Assembly: GCA_024220525.1 (NCBI GenBank)
Contig: JAMYWO010000112.1
Location: 103,093-125,971 of the forward strand
Length of the DNA: 22,879 nucleotides
Direction: 5' to 3'
Source: Cochliopodium minus
Lineage: Eukaryota > Discosea > Himatismenida > Cochliopodiidae
Shown: one piece after another, positions 1 through 11,200 of the stretch
Layout: each line of letters begins with the position of its first letter
Position numbering within the stretch: the first letter of the stretch is position 1
Translations under genes and position numbers: made by a program
Notes under the pieces: generated by a model
Database searches by the model: none
Told to the model about the DNA's origin: nothing
Seen by the model: the letters and a program-made list of their open reading frames with translations, nothing else

Positions 1-192
1 AGAATAGTAAATAAACCGAGTGGATGGATCAATATTTTCATTTTGATCCACTTGGGATCTTCTTTTGCAGCGTATGGAGCTATTTTCTCTTTCAAAATGA
101 AAAATCCTAAAAAATTCTCGAGTTCTTCAACAAAAGGTGGTTCAAACACTAACAAAGACAATTCCTTGAAGTCTGTAAACTCAAAAAATTAA
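1..192 (+). CDS. C-terminal exon of a PA/7TM family protein (copy 0, partial)
   Basis: Reading frame 1 is open from base 1 to the TAA at 190-192 and is cut off by the left edge of the window. It encodes the end of the seventh membrane segment (INIFILIHLGSSFAAYGAIF) followed by a short basic, Ser/Asn-rich cytoplasmic tail. The block SFAAYGAIFSFKMK matches SLAAYGAIFSFKMK at the end of the complete paralog at 16025-18010, so this is the last exon of another member of that family. The tails differ almost completely after that block. It lies 144 bases upstream of copy 1 on the same strand, so the genes form a head-to-tail array. I know of no named function for the family; membrane location is inferred from the hydrophobic segment. 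Confidence 0.8.
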   Translation, partial: RIVNKPSGWINIFILIHLGSSFAAYGAIFSFKMKNPKKFSSSSTKGGSNTNKDNSLKSVNSKN

Positions 193-324
193 TTTCCAAG
201 ATTTTGAAAGATTTTTTCATTTTTACTTCAACAACAAAATTAAATTTTGTTCTTGGTTTTTACAAAGATTCAGTTTGTTGTATTAATTAATTTAAATTAT
301 AAAATTAAATAAATATAAAATTAG

Positions 325-347
325 AATTGAACGAATATGAAAAAATT
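325..347 (+). promoter_or_regulatory. Conserved start-codon context shared by copies 1 and 3
   Basis: The 12 bases AATTGAACGAAT directly before the ATG at 337, and the first codons after it, are identical to 18341-18363 around the ATG of copy 3. Flanking intergenic DNA is not conserved, and copy 2 (16025) lacks the motif. This is either recent common ancestry or a retained translation or transcription start context; the sequence cannot say which. It supports the choice of ATG in both copies. Confidence 0.45.
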
Positions 348-1137
348 GATAGTATTGTTCTTTGTTATTTTCATTATAACAACAGAATCTAGTTCGATTA
401 TTAATCCATTAACTAATCTCACCATCCAAATTGATTCTCCTGTTTATATGAATACCAATTTCAAAACCTTTGATCCTATCACTGCCCCAATCTCATCAGT
501 ATCAACCAGTTTTTATGATTTATCTGATTGCAAGAAAATAACAGTGAATATGACAGGTAAATATAAAAGTTGAATAAAAAAATTATGTTTGAAATATTCA
601 TTAAAATCTGTTAAACTCTCATTTTTATTTAAAAATAAGAATAAACAATATATTTCATAAAAAGTGGTATAGCTGGAGGTATAAATTTATTATTTTATTG
701 TTTCTCCAAATTTAATATAATTTTAAAATTAGGATGTTCGATTGAAGAACATATCTTTTATTTGCAAGAAGCAGGAGCAGTGGGAGCCATCATGAGTAAA
801 AAAAGATTTTTTTTCCTTTAAAATCTAACTTTCCGAAATTAGTTGGACCTGGATACTATTGGATTTTGGCAAGATTGAAAGATCAGAGCTTTGATAAAAA
901 TAGAATAAAAATTCCATCAGGTCAAAAAAAATTTATTGAATGAAATTTAAAAGAAATTTTTGTTTTTTAAATATTCTGATTTAATTTAATACATTTATTA
1001 TTAGTGATCATCCATTCTAAATCCGCAAGGGAGGTTGTAGAAATTATTCAAAGAGCAACGATTTTGAAATACCCAATACCCAACGTAACAATGTCATTGA
1101 CACCAAATAAATGGTTGGCAGAAGTGAAACAACCTGG
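337..1137 (+). pseudogene. PA/7TM family copy 1, 5' part, probably frame-broken
   Basis: Exons aligned to copy 3: 337-556, 665-678, 733-795, 843-920 and 1005-1137 (cut by the N at 1138). Exon 1 gives a signal peptide (MKKLIVLFFVIFIITTES) and the start of the lumenal domain. Later exons give GCSIEEH, EAGAVGAIM, GPGYYW and the IIHSKSA...NKWLAEV block, a protease-associated-like core. Copy 3 has two tiny exons (5 and 11 nt, encoding GKIGVS) between the first two exons; I find neither in 557-664. Joining 556 directly to 665 reads ATG ACA GTG GTA TAG, a stop, so the copy as written is broken by loss of 16 nt. Retaining the intron also stops, at 571-573. The membrane-spanning part is missing because of the gap. 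A sequencing or assembly fault in 557-664 is possible; exons are otherwise clean and close to copy 3, so decay would be recent. Confidence 0.6.
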
Positions 1138-1138
1138 N
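1138..1138. other. Assembly gap (N), probably far larger than one base
   Basis: A single N separates the interrupted exon of PA/7TM copy 1 (plus strand) from ankyrin low-complexity sequence (minus strand). Neither gene ends naturally here. The 77 bases that follow repeat the right end of the window, so about 3.5 kb of ankyrin sequence (19339-22802) plus the missing exons of copy 1 probably belong in this gap. Confidence 0.75.
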
Positions 1139-1215
1139 TATCATCATTATTTAGATCATTATTATTTATTTTATTATTATTATCATTATTATTATTTAAA
1201 TGATTATTTTTTATT
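1139..1215. repeat. 77-bp exact repeat of the window's right end (left copy)
   Basis: All 77 bases equal 22803-22879. It starts immediately after the N and lies in the Asn-rich coding tract of the ankyrin gene. Its length equals a k-mer size commonly used by de Bruijn graph assemblers, which fits two adjacent graph edges sharing one k-mer rather than a biological repeat. Confidence 0.9.
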
Positions 1216-3100
1216 ATTGTATTAGAAAGAGGAGGGTGGTTTCTACTATTGATTATGTGAGATTTATTGTTGTCTAATTTCTCATCACTACTTTCATAAT
1301 CATTACTATCTTCCTCATCATCATTACTACCTTCCTCATCATCATTTCCCTCATCATCATCATCATCATTTCCCTCATCATCATTTTCATCATTATCATC
1401 ATAACTACCTTCTTCTTTATCACCACTGTCTTCTTCTTTATTCTCTTTTTCATTGAACAAAGAGGAGAAAGGAGGAGAAGAACGAGAAAGAGGATAAATA
1501 GAAGAAATAGAAGAAGGCAAAGAAGAGGAAGAGGAATATAACTCAGAAAAAGGTTCTTCCTTTTCTTTTTCCTTTTCCTTTTCCTTTTCTTTTTCTTTTT
1601 CCTTTTCCTTTTCCTTTTCTTTTTCTTTTTCTTTTATTTCTCTTTTAAATTGTTCTCTTTGAGGAAATGTTCCTACCTGGGGAGAATCTAATGAAGAATC
1701 AATAGAAGAAAGAAGGAGAGGAGAATCAGAAGAAGAAGAAGAAGCATTTAACAAAGAAGGAGAATGATTTAAAGAATTGTTATGAGGGGAAAGAAGAGGA
1801 GTATTACTTTTACTGAAAGAAGAATATAATTGTGAAAAGGGAACTTGTTTTGGTGAATGATTGTTTATTTCTTTTTTTTTTTTAGTTTGTTTACGAGCAA
1901 CTGTGTTAGTATCAATACTTGTGATTGATGTATTTGGGTTAGGAGTATTATCAATTGCAGTTTTATCATTAAAAGAATTAATATCAGTTGTATCATTAAG
2001 ATTATGAGTGGTATCAGTTGTTTTATTGGTATTATTAATATCAGTAGTATTATTAAGATTATGAGTATCAGTTACAAGAGGCTTAGAAGTAACGATGTTG
2101 GGTGTTTTGTTATGTTTGGGAGAATTTCTGTGATTTGGAGAAAAGAGAAAAAGAGGAGAAGAAGGGTTGTAGCGAAGAAGGGGAGAAGGATGAAGGAAAG
2201 AGGAAGAGCGAAGAAAGGGAGAAGGATTGAGAAGAGGAGATGGAAGAGAATCAAAAATAAAAGAAAAAGAGAAAAGATGAAGAGGGGTATTGAGGAGGGA
2301 ATCAGCAAGATTGGGATTTACTTTGTAACGAAGAAGAATTTCAATAATCTTCCAACTTGATTTTTCTTTTAAACATTCATAGTGAATTGCTCCTCTCCCA
2401 TCTTCATCCAATAAATTCCCATCTATTCCCCTCTTTAAAAAATACTCTACTATTTCTGGTGTGCAGTTATGATTCAAACAACTCAGAATCAAAGGATTTC
2501 TTCTCCAATTTTCCTTTTTTTTTTTTATTTAAAAAAAATTAAAGAAATGGAAAGTTCGAAATTGAAATTTACATCTATTAAAGAAACATCGGCCTTGTGT
2601 TCAACCAAAAATTCAATCTTCCTTAAATCCATTTGAGGATTTTTACAAATATAATGTAAAGAATTACGTCCATAACAATCTATGTTGGAAGAAATTAAAA
2701 TTGATTTTGAGAAAAATAAGATTTCATTTACCCAAATGATTGGGATTGGCCTTTCCAATTTTACATAAATATTCAATTATTTCGAAACTGACTTTTTTTA
2801 TTTTCCATAAATAAATGATTAAGCAAAAAATAAATGAAATTATTCACCTTTTTGATTGAAACATGCAATTTGAATAGCTGTTTTATACTCTATTTCGTCA
2901 GGTATATTGAAATCACAATTATAATCATTAAATAATTTGATAATATCGAGATTTAATAAGAATCCTCCACATATCAAATGAAGAGGGGTGAATCCTTCTG
3001 AATTTTTAAGATTTATATCAATTTTGCTGTCCAATAATCTCTTTATTTCTTCAATTGAATTTGAAATACAAGCATCATGCAAAGGAAAATTTTCTTGCAT
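1139..3100 (-). CDS. Large ankyrin-repeat protein, 5' part
   Basis: Exons on the minus strand: 3100-2848, 2791-2732, 2679-2573 and 2513 to 1139 and beyond; all introns are GT-AG and phases match. The start MQENFPLHDACISNSIEEIK opens directly into ankyrin repeats. Visible repeat cores are GFTPLHLICGG, NSLHYICKNP, NPLILSCLNHN, GAIHYECLKE and NTPLHLF, with the usual helix-2 motifs such as KIEFLVEHKADV and IVEYFLKRGIDGNLLD. After about residue 245 comes a long disordered stretch: Ser/Pro-rich, then Asn/Thr/Asp, a Lys-Glu run, an acidic Asp/Glu/Ser block and finally Asn-rich. The frame stays open to the N and continues in the same frame at 22879, so the protein is finished by the right-hand piece. 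The gene is divergent from UTP18, with 147 bases between the starts. Ankyrin repeats bind proteins; no partner can be named. Confidence 0.85.
1558..1636 (-). repeat. Coding hexamer tract (Lys-Glu run)
   Basis: About 13 tandem copies of a six-base unit (TTTTCC/TTTTCT on the plus strand; GAAAAA/GGAAAA read from minus) encode an alternating Lys-Glu run inside the ankyrin protein. The repeat stays in frame, so any length change in whole units only adds or removes Lys-Glu pairs. Confidence 0.85.
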
Positions 3101-3247
3101 TTTTTTTATTTATTTTTCACCAAATCAACTTTTTAATCTCTCGCCATGTAGTCCAGATCACAATTTGTGGAGAAAAGAAAGAACAATAGGTTCATTAAAA
3201 TCAATTTATAAGAATTTTTGAAGAAAAAATTAAATTAAAAAAAAAAA
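3101..3247. promoter_or_regulatory. Short divergent promoter between ankyrin gene and UTP18
   Basis: 147 bases separate the two ATGs, which point away from each other, so both promoters must sit here or overlap the genes. The stretch is AT-rich with a more complex centre around 3137-3175 and an A-run directly before the UTP18 ATG. No specific factor site was recognised. Confidence 0.5.
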
Positions 3248-4690
3248 ATGAGTTCCAATAAGAGAAAATATACAAAAGAAGATACAAAGAAAGAGAAAAA
3301 CCTTGAAACTTTTTTATTTGGATCCACAAATCAAGATTTAATAAAGGATCTTAAAAAAGGAAAATTTGAAGAAAAAAATGTTTTGGAAATGATTAAAAAT
3401 AATTCAGAAAATGAACTGAAACCTGCATGGATAGATGAAGTTGAAGATAATATAGAAAAAGATGAAATAAATGATAAAGAATCAACTTTGAGGAGTAATT
3501 TCGAAAAAATATCAGGAGGAAAGCAAAACTGGGCATCGGAAGATATTTTAAAAAAGAAAGATAAAAAAGAATTTTGGTTCGATAAAACAACAGAATCTCT
3601 TTCTAATTATTCCACAAAGAAAATAGATCCAAATAATTTTATAATAACAAAATTAACTTCAAATGTGTTGACAGAAAAGAGCAAAGGACCAATAATTGTA
3701 ACCAAATTCCACCCTAATTCAAAATTATTGTTGGTAGGAACAAATAAAAAGTTGCAACTCTGTAAAGTCTCCTCTTCTGGAAAAGATGATAAAGAAGATC
3801 AAGTCGTACAAAAAAAAAGAAAATCCTCCCAAACACTCAATTCTAAATGTCCTTTAGTTGCTTCTTTTTCCACCAATTATCCTTATACTACCGCATATTT
3901 TTCACCAAATGGCTCTGAATTATTATACACCGACAATAAACATGCATCAATCAAAGTAATAGATCTATTATCTCACAAGGAAATTTCAATTAGATCAATC
4001 AAAGGGATAGATGAAAATTTTAAAGATTTTTCTTCTTTTTACATCTCCCCTGACGGAGAATATTACGTCCTGATCGATAAATCATTTGGCTTCATTTATT
4101 TGATTTCTTCCAAATCAAAAACATTGGCAGGAAAAATGAAAGCTAGAGGAGCTCTTGTGAGTGCTTGTTTTTCACCTCTTTCCATCACTACCAACAAAAC
4201 AGAATATTTGTATACAACATCGGAAGAAGGAAGTATCTACAAATGGTGCTTATCAAATAGAAGATGTGTTTCTATTTTCAGAGATCAAGGTTCTTTGAGA
4301 ACAAATTCAATTTCTGTTTCTAATCAATTCTTTTGTTGTGGATCAAGCAGTGGAGTGGTGAATGTCTATGGAAATGATTCCCTTTCCAAATTGGATATAG
4401 ATGATGAAGCTGTTCCTTTATATAAACCAATCTTCAACTTGAGAACTTCCATTTCAGGTATCTCACTCAATCATGATTCCCAATTGTTTGCATTTTATTC
4501 TGAAGAGAGTGAAAATGGAATCCGTTTTGTGAATTCTTCAACAGGAAAAGTTTATGGTGACTGGATCGGAAATCAACAATTTGGATGTGTCAATTCTATT
4601 GATTTTTCTCCACAATCCGCTCTCTTTGTTTTGGGAAATACGAAAGGTTATGCACATTTATTCAGAATCAATCATTATGATAAATATTAA
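3248..4690 (+). CDS. UTP18: UTP18, WD40 subunit of the small-subunit processome
   Basis: Intronless, 480 residues ending in TAA. The N-terminus is a Lys/Glu-rich tail carrying two short blocks typical of UTP18: LETFLFGS near residue 18 and KPAWIDEVED near residue 57. From about residue 150 come WD40-type blades (KFHPNSKLLLVGT, AYFSPNGSELLYT, FYISPDGEYYVLID, YTTSEEGSIYKW, GSSSGVVNVYG). The C-terminus, KPIFNLRTSISGISLNHDSQ through SIDFSPQSALFVLGNTKGYA to HLFRINHYDKY, is the best-conserved part of the family. UTP18 belongs to the UTP-B module that binds nascent pre-rRNA in the nucleolus and is needed for 18S rRNA maturation. Length is close to the usual 500-600 residues, with a short N-terminal tail. 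The A-rich bases before the ATG and the absence of any in-frame upstream ATG support the start. Confidence 0.93.
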   Translation: MSSNKRKYTKEDTKKEKNLETFLFGSTNQDLIKDLKKGKFEEKNVLEMIKNNSENELKPAWIDEVEDNIEKDEINDKESTLRSNFEKISGGKQNWASEDILKKKDKKEFWFDKTTESLSNYSTKKIDPNNFIITKLTSNVLTEKSKGPIIVTKFHPNSKLLLVGTNKKLQLCKVSSSGKDDKEDQVVQKKRKSSQTLNSKCPLVASFSTNYPYTTAYFSPNGSELLYTDNKHASIKVIDLLSHKEISIRSIKGIDENFKDFSSFYISPDGEYYVLIDKSFGFIYLISSKSKTLAGKMKARGALVSACFSPLSITTNKTEYLYTTSEEGSIYKWCLSNRRCVSIFRDQGSLRTNSISVSNQFFCCGSSSGVVNVYGNDSLSKLDIDDEAVPLYKPIFNLRTSISGISLNHDSQLFAFYSEESENGIRFVNSSTGKVYGDWIGNQQFGCVNSIDFSPQSALFVLGNTKGYAHLFRINHYDKY

Positions 4691-5354
<664 letters not shown>

Positions 5355-5416
5355 ACAAGTATTCACCACACTTTGTTTAATAAAAAAAAAAAAAAAAACA
5401 ATCATAAAAAAACAAA

Positions 5417-5433
5417 GGCGATTTTTAATCGCC
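5417..5433 (+). promoter_or_regulatory. Histone mRNA 3' stem-loop
   Basis: GGCGATTTTTAATCGCC forms a six-base-pair stem (GGCGAT/ATCGCC) with a five-base loop, or seven pairs with a three-base loop. The flanks are the animal consensus: AACAAA before and ACCCA (5434-5438) after. In known systems SLBP binds this hairpin and the mRNA is cleaved just downstream instead of being polyadenylated. The canonical hairpin is 16 nt with a four-base loop, so this one is a base longer. An AATAAA (5379-5384) and a run of 17 A (5382-5398) lie upstream, so an alternative polyadenylated form is possible. Confidence 0.85.
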
Positions 5434-5444
5434 ACCCATTTCAT

Positions 5445-5461
5445 AGAACAAAAAGAAAAAA
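5445..5461 (+). promoter_or_regulatory. Candidate histone downstream element
   Basis: A purine-rich run (AGAACAAAAAGAAAAAA) starts 11 bases after the hairpin. In animals a purine-rich element at this spacing pairs with U7 snRNA. In A-rich DNA such a run can arise by chance, so support comes mainly from its position. Confidence 0.4.
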
Positions 5462-5513
5462 TCATTTCATAAAAAAATTTCCTTTTATATCAAATAAATA
5501 AAAAAAAAAAAGT

Positions 5514-8068
5514 ATGAAAAACTCATTCAAATTATTAAACATCAAAACACAAAAGAACAAATTGAAATTCAAAGCAAATAGTTATTTGAACTTGTGGAAA
5601 AACAAGGTTGTTAAAAATTCGAAAACAAATAATCTTTTTTTGTTTTCTTCATATGAATACTCAACTGCCAAAAAACCTGCTCCCGAATTCTATTATCAAG
5701 AATTGTTTGAGCATGAAAATAAAGTAGAAACAGAATATTATAGATTGGATGAAGCCTCAAAATATGTTTCAGAAGTACAAGGACCAGATAATGAAACATT
5801 CTTGAAAATTGGACCAAAAGCTTTAGAGATATTATCTAGCACTGCAAATAGAGATGTTGCACATTTACTTCGTTCTGGTCATTTGCAACAAATCAGGAAT
5901 ATTTTGGATGATAAAGAAGCTTCCGAAAATGATAGATTTGTTGCTTTAACTTTATTGAAAAATGCAAATATTGCTTCTTCTTTCATTTTGCCAAGTTGCC
6001 AAGATACTGGTACTGCGATTGTATTGGGAAAAAAGGGAGGAAGGTAAAAATAACTTTTATACCTTTATATAATACCCTATTAACAAATATATTGAGATAA
6101 TCAAATTATAATAAACCAAATCAAATGTAAATTTATAATAATATATTATAATAAACCAAATCAAAAATGATGATTGATAATACAAATTATATTAAACAAA
6201 TTCTGTAAATAAATTTGAATTATATGAAAAAATTAAGAGTATTGACAGATGGAAAAGATGAAGAATCATTATCAAGAGGAATATATGATACTTACGTAAA
6301 TACAAATTTGAGATACTCTCAAGTGGCACCATTGACCATGTTCAACGAAAAAAATACCTCCACCAATCTTCCCGCTCAAATTGATCTTTTTTCAGATGGA
6401 AATAAAAAAGAATACAACTTTCTTTTCATGCAAAAAGGAGGAGGAAGTGCAAACAAAACTTTCCTCTATCAAAAAACCAAATCTCTCCTCAATCCTCAAT
6501 CTCTTTCTCAATTTTTGACTGAATCAATCAAAAGCATTGGTGAATTTTCTTCCTTTTCAATTAAAATAAAGATTTTTTAAAAAATATAAAAATATGAATT
6601 AAATATAAAAATATGAATTAAAAATATAAATTAAATATAAATTAAATAAATATAAATAAAATGAATTAAACATAAATGATTCTGAAAATTAATTTTTTTT
6701 TTGATTACATTTAAAAAGGAACATCCGCATGTCCACCATACCACTTGGCATTGGTTATAGGAGGTTTGTCTGCAGAATTAAACTTGAAAACTGTAAAGTT
6801 AGCAAGTGCTCGTTATTATGATTTCCTCCCTACTACTGGTTTCTTTTTTTTTTTCTTTTTTAAATCATCTTTTTCATTTTTGATTTTATTTTATTTTTTA
6901 TTAATTTTTTGTTGTTTAATTTTTTTATTTTTTTTATTTTTTTCATTTTAATTCATAATTTTTTATTAATTTTTTTTGTTTAATTCACAATTTTTTGTAC
7001 TCTTTTTGATTAAAAGGAAATGAACATGGAAGAGCATTCAGAGATTTGGAAATGGAACAAGAAATATTGAAGATTACAAGAGAGTTGGGTATTGGTGCTC
7101 AATTTGGAGGAAAATATTTTTGTCATGATGTTCGTGTCATTCGTTTACCTCGTCATGGTATTTTTTTTTTTTAAATTGAATTTGTTTTATTTTTTGAATT
7201 TTTTTTACTATTTAATTTTTAATTAATTTTAATTAATTATTTTTATTTTTAATTTTATTTAATTTTATTTTTAATTAATTTTATTCTTAAAAAGGGGCAA
7301 GTTGTCCTGTGGGATTGGGAGTTTCATGCAGTGCAGACAGACAAATAAAAGGAAAGATAAACAAGGATGGAGTATTTTTGGAATTGTTGGAGAAAAACCC
7401 TGCAAAATTTTTACCAGAAATAACTGAAACTTCCCTCAATGATTCCAACACTGTCAACGTCAATCTCGATGCTCCTATGACCGAAATCCTTTCCACCCTT
7501 GATAAATTGCCTACCAAAACTCGTGTAAATCTAACTGGAACCCTTATTGTAGCACGTGATATTGCTCATGCTAAATTGGTTTTCATTTTTATTTTATTTT
7601 TTATTTTTTATTTTTATTATTCTATTTATTTACATTTTATTTTAGTTGGAGATTTTGGAGAAAACAGGAAAACTTCCAGAATATATGATCAAATATCCAG
7701 TTTACTATGCAGGACCAGCAAAAACACCAAAAGGATTTGCATCAGGCTCTTTCGGACCAACAACAGCAGGAAGAATGGACTCTTATGTAGACAAGTTTAT
7801 GGAGGCAGGAGGATCAAAGGTGATGTTGGCAAAAGGAAACAGAAGCAAAGCAGTCACCAATGCTTGTAAAAAGTATGGTGGTTTTTATTTGGGTTCCATT
7901 GGTGGACCTGCTGCTATTCTCGCACAAGAAAGTATTAAGAAAGTGGAGGTGCTTGACTTTGAAGATTTGGGAATGGAAGCTGTTTGGAAAATCCAAGTCG
8001 AAAATTTCCCTGCTTTTGTTGTTGTTGACAACAAAGGAAACGACTTTTTTGAAAAATGGTCTATTTAA
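5514..8068 (+). CDS. Class I (4Fe-4S) fumarate hydratase, organellar
   Basis: Six exons, all GT-AG with matching phases: 5514-6043, 6238-6539, 6719-6838, 7017-7157, 7295-7578 and 7646-8068; 1800 nt, 599 residues. The enzyme interconverts fumarate and malate in the TCA cycle. The three cluster cysteines are in SCQDTGTA (about 162), SACPPYH (about 282) and ASCPVGLG (about 368). Other hallmarks are [72 protein letters not shown] and [13 protein letters not shown]. Compared with bacterial FumA it has about 50 extra N-terminal residues, rich in Lys/Asn with no acidic residue before Glu48, which looks like a mitochondrial or mitochondrion-related presequence. Introns are 67-194 nt and strongly T-rich on the sense strand. 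It converges with the RasGEF gene. Confidence 0.96.
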
Positions 8069-8232
8069 AAAAAAAACAATTCTATTTGGGATTCTAAAAT
8101 AAATTTATATTTTCAAGAAAGATTTTGTTTTACACATTAATTTTTGTTTTTAATTGGGGGAAAGTTTTTTATTTTTGTGAAAAGAAAAACATTCCAAAGA
8201 AAAAACTTTTTGATTGAGAAGAAAAGGAAAAA
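8069..8232. other. Intergenic space between convergent fumarase and RasGEF genes
   Basis: 164 AT-rich bases hold the 3' ends of two convergent genes. An AATAAA-like hexamer lies at about 8098-8103 on the plus strand. No hairpin or other feature was recognised. Confidence 0.4.
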
Positions 8233-11200
8233 TTACAAAATTTGATCAAGAGGGACACCTTTAGGTTCTCTTAACAAAGATAATTTGTATAAAGAATCTT
8301 CATCGTTACAGGGGAGTTGTTGCAAGAAAGCACCAAGTTGTTCATAATATTCAAAGATATAGGGAGTTTGTTGGTACTGTTGAATTTCGTGGATTACGTT
8401 GTAGGTGAGATCTTGTTTGGTAAAGTTGATCAACTTGTTTTCTCCACGTGTAACAAAATCAGTGTTTCCTTCTTCTATGAATGTCAAATCTGTGAGATAA
8501 ACTCCCAAAAAAGGAATGCAAGGAGGATTTGAGTTGTGAATTGCTTTTCTATTTTTTGAAAAGAAAAAAATGAATGTAAAAAAAAAATAAAATTAAAATA
8601 AATAAAAATAAAAATAAAATTAAAAATTAAAAATGAAAAATTAATATGGAAAAAAGTACCTGTAGTTGGAATAACTTGAAGTAGCACTGATCAAATCTTT
8701 CAATTCCTCAATTGTTTTGGTGGTTTCTTGAGAAAGGCCAGCCAAAGTATGTTTCAAACGATTGATTGATGAAGTACTCAATGCAGAAACAAACCCTAAT
8801 AAAACAAAAAATAATAAAATAAAAATAATAAATAATTAAATAGAAATTAAAAATAAAACAAATTAAATAATTTTTAAAAATGAAAAAATATGTTGGGAGG
8901 AAAAAAAAATAATACCAATCATGGAGTTAAAATTATTGAGTTTTCTTAAATGTACAGTGATATTAATGATTTTGGTTAAGACTTTTATTCTTTCTTTCAA
9001 TGTTTTTTGCCACAAAACCAAACTGCAAACCTTGCAAATGAAGTTAAAATAAAAATAAAAATAAATTAAAAAAATTTAAAATAAAAAAATAATAAAATAT
9101 TAATAAAAATAAATAAAAATAAACAAATAAAAATAAAAAAAATAAAAAAATAATAAAATAATAAAATAATAAAATAATAAAATAATAAAATAATAAAATA
9201 CCCAATGAGTGATGGCATTACTTCTTGCAATAAGCTTTCTGATGTTAGGGGACCTGTATTTTAATTTGTCCTTGCTCCATGCCTGATTCAACAACTCCAC
9301 TGGCTACAATAAAAAAATTAAAAAAAATAAAAAATAAATAAAAAATAAAAAAAAATAAAAAATAATTTCAAAATAATTTAAAAAAATTTGAAAAATAATT
9401 TTAAAAAATAAAATAATTCAAAAATTAACAATATAAAATAAATTTTAAAAAAAAAATTCAAAAATAATTCAAAAATTAAAAATAAAAATTTAAATTTAAA
9501 AAATTTAAAATAATTTAAAAAATGATTTGAAATAATTTAAAAATAAAATAATTTTTTTTTTTGAACCTGAATTTGAGAATAAATGGCAAAGTCGAGAAAG
9601 GTTAATTGTTTAGCGATTTCTTCTTCATTGAAAACAAAGAGGATACGGGAGGGGGAAAGGGGGATTTTGGGTTCTAACTCTATTATTTCCAAAAATTGTT
9701 GTTTCAGTTGATTTTGTTGATCAGACTTTGGACGTTTTGAATCTATGATGTTCATAATCGACTTTGCTATTCCCGAATATGCCTACAAAAAAAAAAAAAA
9801 AAAATTTAAAGTTTTTTTCAATTTTAATTTTATTTATTTATGATTTTCTTTTATTTTTAATTTTATTTTATTTATGATTTTCTTTTATTTTTTTTAATTT
9901 TAATTTTATTTTATTTATTTATGTTTTTTTTGAATTTCATTTTGTTTATTATTATATTTATAACATTTTTTTGATTTTTTTATATTTATTATTATGATTA
10001 ATTAGTTTTTTTTTCATGTTTATTTTTTTAAAATTGTTTTTTTTTTTCATTATTTTTATTCTATTATTTGTTATGACATATTTTTTATTTTTATTTTTAT
10101 TTTGTATTTAATCTTTTTATTTTGATTTTGATTTATTTTTGTTTTTTTTTTTTGAAATTTATTTTTACTTTGTTGTTTTTGGTTTCGTTGAGAAAGGAGA
10201 GGAGGGCCTGCACGAGTTGGTAATCATCTGAGAAATCACTGAATTGAGTTTCACACCAATGTTTCATCACATTCAACACTCTCAAGTGTATTGCCAACCT
10301 TTCAAAAAAAAAAAATAAAAAGTTGAAAATATTTTTTAAAAAAAAAATATAATAAATAAAAAAAATACAAAATATGTTAAAAATGAAAAACTATAATAAA
10401 ATTATTAAAAATAGAATAAATTTAAACTTTTAAATAAAAACAAAAAATTAATGAATTAAAAAATATAATAAATAATATGAAATAAAAAATAAAATGTTTA
10501 AAATGTTTTTTAAATAAAATAAATAAAAATAAAAAAAATAAAATAACAAAAAAATAAAAATACAAAAAAAGTTAAAAATGAAAAACTAAAAAATAAAAAT
10601 AAGAAAAAAATAAAAAATAAAAAATAAAAAATAAAAAATAAAAAATAAAAAATAAAAAATAAAAAATAAAAAAATAAAAAATAAAAAAATAAAAAATAAA
10701 TTAAAAAAAGTGAAAAATGATGCAAACCTATTTTTTTCTTCGCGTTGAGGAACATCGAAACGTTCAATGAGTTTGGCGTAGAGACGTTGAGGAGTGGCGA
10801 AAGCACGATAAGTGGCAGCGAAAGTATGCATCAATTTGATTTCTTGAGACAAAGGAGAAGTTAACCTTTCTATTATTTTATTAAAACTTCCTTGTTTCAC
10901 TCTGTCTTCCACCACTACTAAATTGTCACTGTTGTCTGGCTCGTCCCAAATGTTCATGTCTGTCAATCCTGATCAACATCATTTTTTTTTTTTATTTTTA
11001 AAAAATATGTTAAGATTAAAATTGATAAAAATCGAAATTTAAAAAAAAAGAAAATTTATTGATATAAAATTTCTAATTTCAAAGAAAATGAAAAGAAATA
11101 AAGTGAAAAATTAATAATGTAAAAAATAAAAAATAAAAATTATTAAAAAAAAAATGAAAAGAAAACAAAGATTTGAACGAAAAATAAAATAAAATAAAAA

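Noticed and set aside
337-573. A 78-residue secreted peptide ending at 571-573
   Set aside because: It is exon 1 of PA/7TM copy 1 read into the following intron; the exon ends at 556 by comparison with copy 3.
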